Assembly (NCBI GenBank): GCA_029706075.1
Contig: JAINUG010000173.1
Span: 372,001 to 436,000 of the forward strand
Reading direction: 5' to 3'
Source: Aldrovandia affinis
Taxonomy: Eukaryota; Chordata; Actinopteri; Notacanthiformes; Halosauridae
DNA length: 64,000 nt
Translations under genes and position numbers: made by a program
The notes under the pieces: model-generated
Database searches by the model: none
Told to the model about the DNA's origin: nothing
What the model saw: only the letters and a program-made list of their open reading frames with translations
Part shown: piece by piece, positions 34,901 through 43,900 of the stretch
Numbering within the stretch: position 1 is the first letter of the stretch
Layout: each line of letters begins with the position of its first letter

Positions 34901-37900
34901 TGAGATTGGTCAGGTGACTGGCCAGGGCCAAGAATTCTGGAAAAATCTGCGATAATAATTTGCCAGTCCCAAAAAAGATCTCACTCTCTTTTTGGACTTA
35001 GAATAGGGACAAGCACAGATGGCTGCGTTTTTTTTTCATCAACAGTCTGAATCCCCCTTGCTTAACAGGAACTCCAAATACCATACCTTTCTCCGCCCAA
35101 TAGTGCACTTACCTGGGTTTGCAGTGAGGCCCACAACAACTGCATATGCTACTCCCAGGTGTTACTGTACAGTAGATGATAAAGTATCCAACTGCTTGAA
35201 ATAGTCACAACTGTGTCCCCCTCTCATATTGCTATCTTTGTCATTCCTGGGCCTGGTGCAAATGTTCTTGTGCAATTTGACCGAGTGAGTGCAGGTCCAG
35301 GATGTACTGTACTTCATTTTTACTGGAGCAAGGACTTTCCTCCCAAGTTTCCCTTAATAAATCCAAAATGCCATTGAGTCGGCGCCCGTGCAATAATTAA
35401 AAACCTCACTGATAGCAAATAACGGTCATTTAATTTATCCCAATTTCTGAAATCTGTGTGAATTAATTTACGAATCATGGACTTCAGCATTACATTTTAC
35501 ATTTACATTTTGAACAGATGCTCTTATCCAGCTTACAAGATGTGCATTAATTGGTTTGTGCAGTAAAACAGCAAAAGACATCATTGCAGGCGGTATCATA
35601 CCTGTGCCTGAGCAGCATCTTATTGAACTGCTCTACCAGCCCATTGGTTTGTTGGTGGTATATGCTGGTTCGAATAGAGTTGATGCTCAATGCACGCTGT
35701 GCGACACAACCAGGAAGGGAACAGAACAGCAGGATGCAGGGAATAGATTTTTCAGTCTGCGGCCTAGGATATTTATTATTTCTCTGACAGCGAAAGTGTA
35801 AACGCGCATGATACAAATTAACTGAATGAACTTCAGCCGGATTCTGGCTAAATGCAATAAATAAAAATAACAAACTAAGCAAAAAGCGCCTTTTTGCGAA
35901 ACGCTAAACATTCACACACACAGACGTTCACAACTTTTGTTTTTACTTGCGGTCCCACGATTCTCTCTCACCAGGCATTGAGTTCCTGTGTTCCAGCCAC
36001 CTACTGAAAGAGCATCAGTTTTGAGCACACAGGTGCAATTAGATGATACTGCACAGCTTTGTGCCCTAGCTCAATGTGATTAAGACATTGAGCATGCAAG
36101 TAGGCATGCCTGTTAATCACACTTGCATCTCATGTAAAATACTGGAATGTATTATTATAGACCAGTCGGAATTAATCCTTAAAAATAATAGTGTTTAAGG
36201 ATTTTTTTTTTTCAGTGGGAGGTATGCCTAACAAACCTCCTGGACTTCTTTGAGGAAGCTACAAAGTGTTTCAACTGAAACCAGGTGTATATATTTGGTG
36301 CTGTGGTCAGTGGTGTCCTGCAGGGATCAGAGTCTGCTTTTCCTTATTTACATAAATGAGCCACTAAAGGGCCACAGAAGGAGATTAACTGTTATGTAAG
36401 AATGAACTCATAGAGTGTATGTAACAATGTTTTTTAGGATAGTAGTAACTGTTTTTAATCATTCTTACAGTCTTGTTCTCTAATGGTAACCACATGAATG
36501 TGATTATTTTAAGCTAAAGGACACTACAGTCTAAACTGTGAGTATAGGTAAAGTCATTGTTATTTTTTTATGAAAAATGAAATGACCGCAGTGCAAATTC
36601 TCCAAAAGCCCACTAAAGGTCCACAGAAGAAGGTTCTATATAACTGTGAGTTTATTTTAGGGCCATTTTTAGGAACTTAAAATATGACCAGGGAAACTAA
36701 TCACCATTTCCAAAGAAAAAGAATCCTCAAATCATGCAACGATTTTGACTAATTTTAGCTCGCTTTTTTTTTGGTTCCAGAATAATTGAAAAACAATATA
36801 ATATAACTTATGTTTTATAATGTATTCCATATTCATATGATCATTTTAAGCTATTATGGGTCCAGGTAGACTAAACACAGAGGATGCTGTTTGCCAAAAT
36901 TGTGAGTACAGGTAAGTCAATTACAAATAATGGGCAATGGGAGGGTGTTACAGGCTGCCCTGTGGTCAAGCTCAATTGGCACTATATCAGAGATTGTTTG
37001 GCTCAGAAAATTGTGCAGTCATTTCATGCTTGTATACCAGAGTGCACAATAATGCAATTCTTTGTGCTTATCTGCTGGACTATAGAGAGCTTGCTTTGTC
37101 TCAAAGATGAGTCCCGCCCTACTGGATATTCCCCGTCTCAACACCTGCCCTTGAGCCCTTGACACCTAAAGCCTACACACTTGCGCACTTTTGATTATGT
37201 ATTTCTGGGTAATTGATCATTAATGCACTAGGGCTTGAGTGCACATTTCTTTTAAATTACGCTCTTTTTGGACAGACTATACAAGTGGTATGCATATGAA
37301 TAGCATAAAGGGGCAAAATTAGACCTGAGACAGCAGCGATATGTTGCCGTGGTCCCCGATAACATGTTATATTGCTTAGACGAATGGTTACTTGTCTGTA
37401 ATAGCATCTTAGAGAGTAGCCTCGCTCAAACCCCTGTGTGGAGGCATTACGGTATCCCATGAAGAGACCTTCATACTCTGCCCATAGTTTTATAAATTGT
37501 GCGGTCGCTTCGTCAATATCCGCTGGGGAAAGTGATGTCATAAATGACATTAAGCACTGAATGTTCTAATGAAAATAACAGTTGTTTAATGATGCACTTC
37601 AATCAAACATCCACACAATTAAAAACTAACTTTTTAAATGGGTTACTTTCCAGTGTTAGCATGATAAATACAAATTAAGATGCTATGCGTATATAAAACA
37701 TGACGGTTGCTCTGTTCAGTATAGCCTAAACAATTCAGAATTTGACCAACATTTAAACATTTTCTTTGCCATGCTCCTTAAGTCGTTCCCCTTGCTCCTT
37801 AGCCTACTTCTGTCAATTAATTGTAATCAGGGCCATCTGTTTATCTTGGTTGAAATTGGTTTTGTCTTAAACATGGTGCTGCAAAGAATTATGGCCAATT

Positions 37901-40900
37901 GTAATTCTCTTCGCCAAAGTCTACGAAAATGCAGACTTTGGAGAAGGGCTCATTAAGGGCGATGTCAAGCCCTCGGACACTTGCAAACTGCAGAATGGGA
38001 CAGCCCTAAATCCTTGCTCAGTCTTACGAGAGCATACTTTGAAGTGCGCGAGGGCTCAAGGGCAAACATTAGGACTGGGGCAATGTCTCCTATGATTCAA
38101 GTGTGAGGCCTGGCTTTGTCCAGGGCCCAGGAATCTGTTCCTGAGCCTTTGGGGTCCTGATCCTTCTTCTGATAGGTTCTCCCATGGTGAGGTGGTGGCT
38201 GTGTCTGAGCTGAGAGAGTTCCAGTATTCTGATCTGAGCAATCTTCAGGAAGGTTCTGCCTGTTTGGCCCGACATGAAGATGGCATCTGGTACCCTGCCA
38301 AAATAACTGGTCTGTGTTTTGTTTTGTTTTGTTTTTTCCTCCTCAAGAAAATAAGAACAAACCTGAGCCAAATGGTGCCAAACCCAGTATTACATAAACT
38401 GGTAAATTAGAAATATGATAAACTGTAATGTATGTCAAATGTATTTTTTACATGTCTCTGTCCAAATTGAAACACTGAGAACATTATTGATAGATACACT
38501 ACCGTTCAAAAGTTTGGGGTCACCTTCCATCTGGACTATGGCTAATCGGGCACTCCTTCATTCTTCAGCAAGATAACGACCCGAAACACACCTTGAAGTT
38601 GTGCAAGAACTATCTGGTGAAGGAGGAATGTGAACAACAACTCAAACTAAAGACCTGGCCTGCCCAGTGTCCAGACCTCAATCCCATAGAACTTGTATGG
38701 GACAAACTGGAAAGGAAGAGTCAAAGCAAAGCAACCCACAAGTTTCTCTGGGAATTTCTGCAGGATAGCTGGGAAAACATGTCGGGTGATTTCCTGCAAA
38801 AACGTATTAACTGAATGGCCACTGTTTGTGAGGCTATTCTCACGCCAAAGGGTGACTATTTTGAGGAATCCAAGATTCAATTTTCAATATAATTTTCTTG
38901 AACATTTCTTTGATGTTGATTTTGTTCATTGTTACATGTGTTTTTTGTCATTTTAAAGTATTTACAGAAATGTATAAGGTGTAAAGCATTGTCAATTATG
39001 AGATAAAAATAGTTTCCAGCAGGTGACCCCAAACTTTTGAACGGTAGTGTATGTGTCACGGAAACAAGTAAACAGCCTGTTTTACTCGCAACTGTGTTCT
39101 AGTTCTCAGCTGTTAATATTGTGACTGTCTCAGATGCTATCTTTGTTTTCTTGTCATCCCCCTTGGTAGATATCGACAGTGGCTACTATACAGTGACATT
39201 TGACTCACTTCTTCAGAGGAGCACAGTAGTGGAGGCTGACGGAATCATTCCCCCATTGAGGCAGGATGACCCGTCCTCCTCGGAGTCTGAGGACGACTTT
39301 GGGGAATATTTGGCTTACGCTAAAGGTATCCTCAGCTCTTCAACCACAAAGCTGACTGTGTTCTAAATCATTTCAGCTACTACTTTAATGAAAGCAGTGT
39401 GATAGGGGAAGACATACACATCAGGTAGAGCTACAAGATAGGAGAGTGAGGCATCAGCTCCATAATAATAATGTAATAATAATAAACTTTATTTATTTAG
39501 CACATTTCATACATAAAATACAGCTCAAAGTGCTTTACACAAAAAAACATGTAAAAAAGATTTAAAGATTAAAAAAATTAAAAAATAACATTTGTAACAG
39601 AATAAAAGATATAGATTAAATAATTTGGGACATAGACGGATAAACAATCAGAAATGTATGAAGGTGCTAGTCCATTTAGTGCTTTAAAAGCCAGTAAAAT
39701 CATTAAAAATGTATCCTAAAAGGCATAAATAACTAACGCAGTGATGCTAGAACAGGTGTAATATGTTCTCTCTTCCTTGCTTGTGTTAATACCCGGCTGC
39801 AGTATTTTCCACAAATTGCAGTTTATCTGTAGTCTTTTACAGTGGGCGGTAATGGTGAGGGAACTGGACTTGTAACTCAAAGGTTGCTGGTTCAATTCCC
39901 AGGTGGAACACTGCCGTTGTACCCTTGAGCAAGGTACTTAACCTGAATTCAGTAAAAATATCCAGCTGTATAAATGGATTCTATGTAAAGAAATGTAAAC
40001 TGTATAAGTCACTCTGGATAAGAGTGTCTGCTAAATGCCTAAAATGTAATGTAAATGTAATGTTTTAACTTACCGTCCTTTAGCTAAAGCCGGAGTTAAC
40101 TTCTTAGCATCTTGCAAAGTGAGACATGGTCTGACTAAAGTAATGTTTCTCAGGTGAAAGAAAGGTTAGGTTCCTCACTTCTGGCTTTATGTGTAGATCC
40201 AGATTGCCAAGTTTGCTTTCAATCTTTTCTCTCATTGATGCTCTACCAATAATTAGAAGTTTTTTCTTCATTCAGTTTCAGAAAGTTATCATTCACCCAA
40301 CTTATAATGCTTGTTGAACAGTCAAATAGTAGATTTAGAGCATTGGCATCATCTGGTGCTAAAGATAAATACAGCTGTGTATCATCTGCATAGCTATGGA
40401 AATTAACTCCATGCTCACTGATATTTTGCCCAAGTGGCAACATGTAGAGAGAAAATAAAAGGTATAGATAGATAGATCCTTGAGGTACACCATACAAAAT
40501 GTCATGCTTATTTGAGACATGGTTACCAAGACTAAGAAAGTATTGTTGGGGGCCTCAGATGTAACAGTAAAAGCATTCGCCCTGAATGCAGGTTGCCCAC
40601 TGCGGCCAGGGTTTGATCCCGCTGCACCAGCCTAGCTCTGGCCGGAGAGCCCTGTATGGGGGTGGCGATTGGTTGTCCGCCCCAGGGGGAGGGGGGAGGG
40701 AGAGCAGGCACTAGCTCCGAAAAGCGCGGAGGGCTTCCCTGTGGGCAAAAGAAATAGGCGAGTTCCCACGGCACAATAAGTGGGACACATGAGTTCCAAT
40801 TTGCCGTTATCATATGTTTGAGAGAGAGAATGTCCTATTTGCCTTAGAAACGTACCAACACCCAAAATAACCCCAAAAGTATTGAATTACAACAGTCATT

Positions 40901-43900
40901 CCTTTTGTTATATTTAAATTCAAACAATGCAATGTGTTTAAAAAACATACTGTCACACGCCACGTGACAATCCCTGGACGGGAATAGAGCAGTCTGGAAA
41001 CAGGGAGTGGAGTTTTTCGGTCTACGGACCGGATTTTTATTATTTCCTTCAAACATTCTCTGATTCCCGACACGGGCAGAGAAGCAGACCGAGAGTTACA
41101 CAAATTAACAAATAAACAAAACTAAATCTGTCCGTCGCCCTCACGGGTTTGGGACACAAAACAATAGACTTCAAAACACAACAAAACTTGTCACAAAATG
41201 AACTTTAACTTGACTTTCACTCTCACTTTCTTTCACTTTCTTTCACTTTCTTTCTTTTTCTTTCTCGGTCTCCCACGCCTTTTTCTTCCTTGTTCCAGCC
41301 ACCTACTGAAGAGAGCAGAGCAGTTTTAAAGCACACCGATGTGATTAGTAAACACCAGACCGGTGCGTGCGCTGGCTGCTCTGCCAGTAGGCGTGGCCGC
41401 TAATCGCCCTGATCCGCTGCCGAGACCGACGCCTTCCACACATATTTAGGGAAAGTCAATGACTGGGGGTGACCTGACTTTCCCAATGGCAAAGGGTTAA
41501 TTTTAAAATCACCAAACACCTGGAAAACATCATGGCACTCTAGTGTTCAAGTTCTTGCAAGCCAACATGACATGCTTCAGTATGTAATGGCCTGTCATGC
41601 CAATTAAGGACCTCATATCCCTGCTTCACCACAGATCTATGGTCAAGTAGAGATTTGTGGTCTTCTGAATCTCCTTGGTCAGTTGATCGCTTACACTTGA
41701 GACAAGTTGAGGGACATGCGTGGCTAACATGTTTCCTGCTGGACATGGTGAAGAGTGGCCCCGCTATTTGAAGGATGTTTCGAAAGGTTGTACTACAGAT
41801 AAAGGCATGGGATCATTGGCAGTTCATTCAATAATGTTGTTTGTAAGTTTAATTTGGTGAGGATTCCTGGTATTTGTGCAGGTAAATTCAGAGGGTTCTC
41901 CATAGATGTCAGGATGTTTTTTCACAAAAAGGCACAGAAAATAAACATGGATTAAAAATGTATAGAATAATACATTGAATAATAAACATGAAGTGAAGTC
42001 TGCCATTACTGCTTTGTAGTTGTTAGTGCTGTGTGCAATCCGTGACAAGCCCATGTTCATGTTGTGTCCTCACTGACCCCACAGTTCTGGACTCTACCAA
42101 AACAGAGGAATGGGCCCCGTCTCACAGCTCCGGTTTCGCTGGCTGGGAGGTGCACACGCGAGGCATCGGCTCAAAACTGATGGCCAAAATGGGCTATGAA
42201 TTTGGGAAAGGTAAGTGCGATCACCCGACAATAACAACGATGCTTTTCAACAAGGTGGGAGATGAAGCATGTCAGACACCCCAGCCATATTCATGGAGTA
42301 TATCGACCTACCCGATTAATAGAAAAAAACACATTAAAAATTACAGTATTATTATTACAGTATTAAAGCCCCAAGTATGATCAATTATAATTGCATCTTT
42401 GCTAGAAACACTTTTCACTTCTTGTTCCTTATTGGTACCTGCTTTTCTCAGCAGATAGTTCAATGCAGACCTACATTTAATTAATTTAAAAAAAATATTT
42501 TAACATTAATGCATTTCACTATTATGGTATGATAGCACTACAATTGTCAAATGCGATATAGCAAAATTTTTAGCTTAGGCCTTTTGCAGGATAATGTTTG
42601 CTGTTCAGTGCCTTTCTTGAGATGACAACAACAGCAGCCCATTCAAACCCATATGTAGCATGTAGCTACATCAGAAGATACTAGATTACAAAGGGAGGAA
42701 GAGGGATTACTGGATAATAATAATGAATGAACACACATTAGGCAAGGAAGTAAGTTTAAATGTAAGAAATGCGTATAAAAATTACTACAATAAACATGGA
42801 TGTTCAATATCAAGTACAGTATACAGTAGACGTAAACCCTCGATCAAATAAATAAAATATTCTGTTCGACGCTAGCCACTGCGAGTTAGGAGTGGCTCTG
42901 GAGTACCGCAGTTCCGGTTGACGGCTTGGCGAGTGCCAGCTCGAAGGAGACGGAGCTTTGTCTTTGTCACTGCCGGTCTCGGCTACGGTAGCGAACTCAC
43001 AATACGGTGGGGGGTTGATATGAAAAAGAGAGGGTGTAATTGGCTACTAAATTGGAAGAAAAATCTGAAACGAATTCTTTAAAAAAATATATAGATTCTT
43101 ATTATATATTATGGTGGTAAGAATCAAATAAAATCCGGTATTAATATACCAATAGCTTTTAGTTGCTAGGGTGCACCAGTCTAATACTGTTTGTACTAGA
43201 ATTTAAATAAACCTCAAAATGGAAAAGGTTTCAAAATCAGTTCAGGAGATCACAATCACAATCAGTGTTTTCAGGTACCATTTCAATAATCATCAATCAT
43301 CTGTAAAATTCACCAATACCATCTGTAACATTCGCCAATAGTCAACTAAGCTGCAAATTACACAGGGTCAATGTGATGTGGTTTGCCATCCAGCCACACT
43401 CTGGCCATGAGAATGGTTAGCTTAGTTCTACTGCACTGGCAAGGTTGGGTGATTGAATGTGAGAGGTGAAAGAGTTTTCCTTGTAGACTTTCCTTGTAGA
43501 CGCTTTACAACAATTTATTCACATTCCCAGTAGTGTCGGATGAATTTGTTGTCAACATTCATAGGAATATTAGCTAAAAAATAGGTTTTAACTTGTTATT
43601 CTAGCTTATATCAACTTATGCTTCTAGTGAACCAGTACAAACTCACTGCACACAGTGGAGAGGCGAGGAGAAATGTACAATTTACAATTGATTGACTGAT
43701 CACATCAAATGATTAAATGGCTTATATTTTGTCCATTACTTCACCTGGGATACACATAATGTAATAATAATGTAATGTATGCCATTTAGCAGACGCTTTT
43801 ATCCAAAGCGACTTACAGTAGTGAATGCATACATTTTTCAGTATATGTGGTCCCAGTGGGGAATGAACCCACAACCTAAGCGTTGCCAACACCACGCTCT

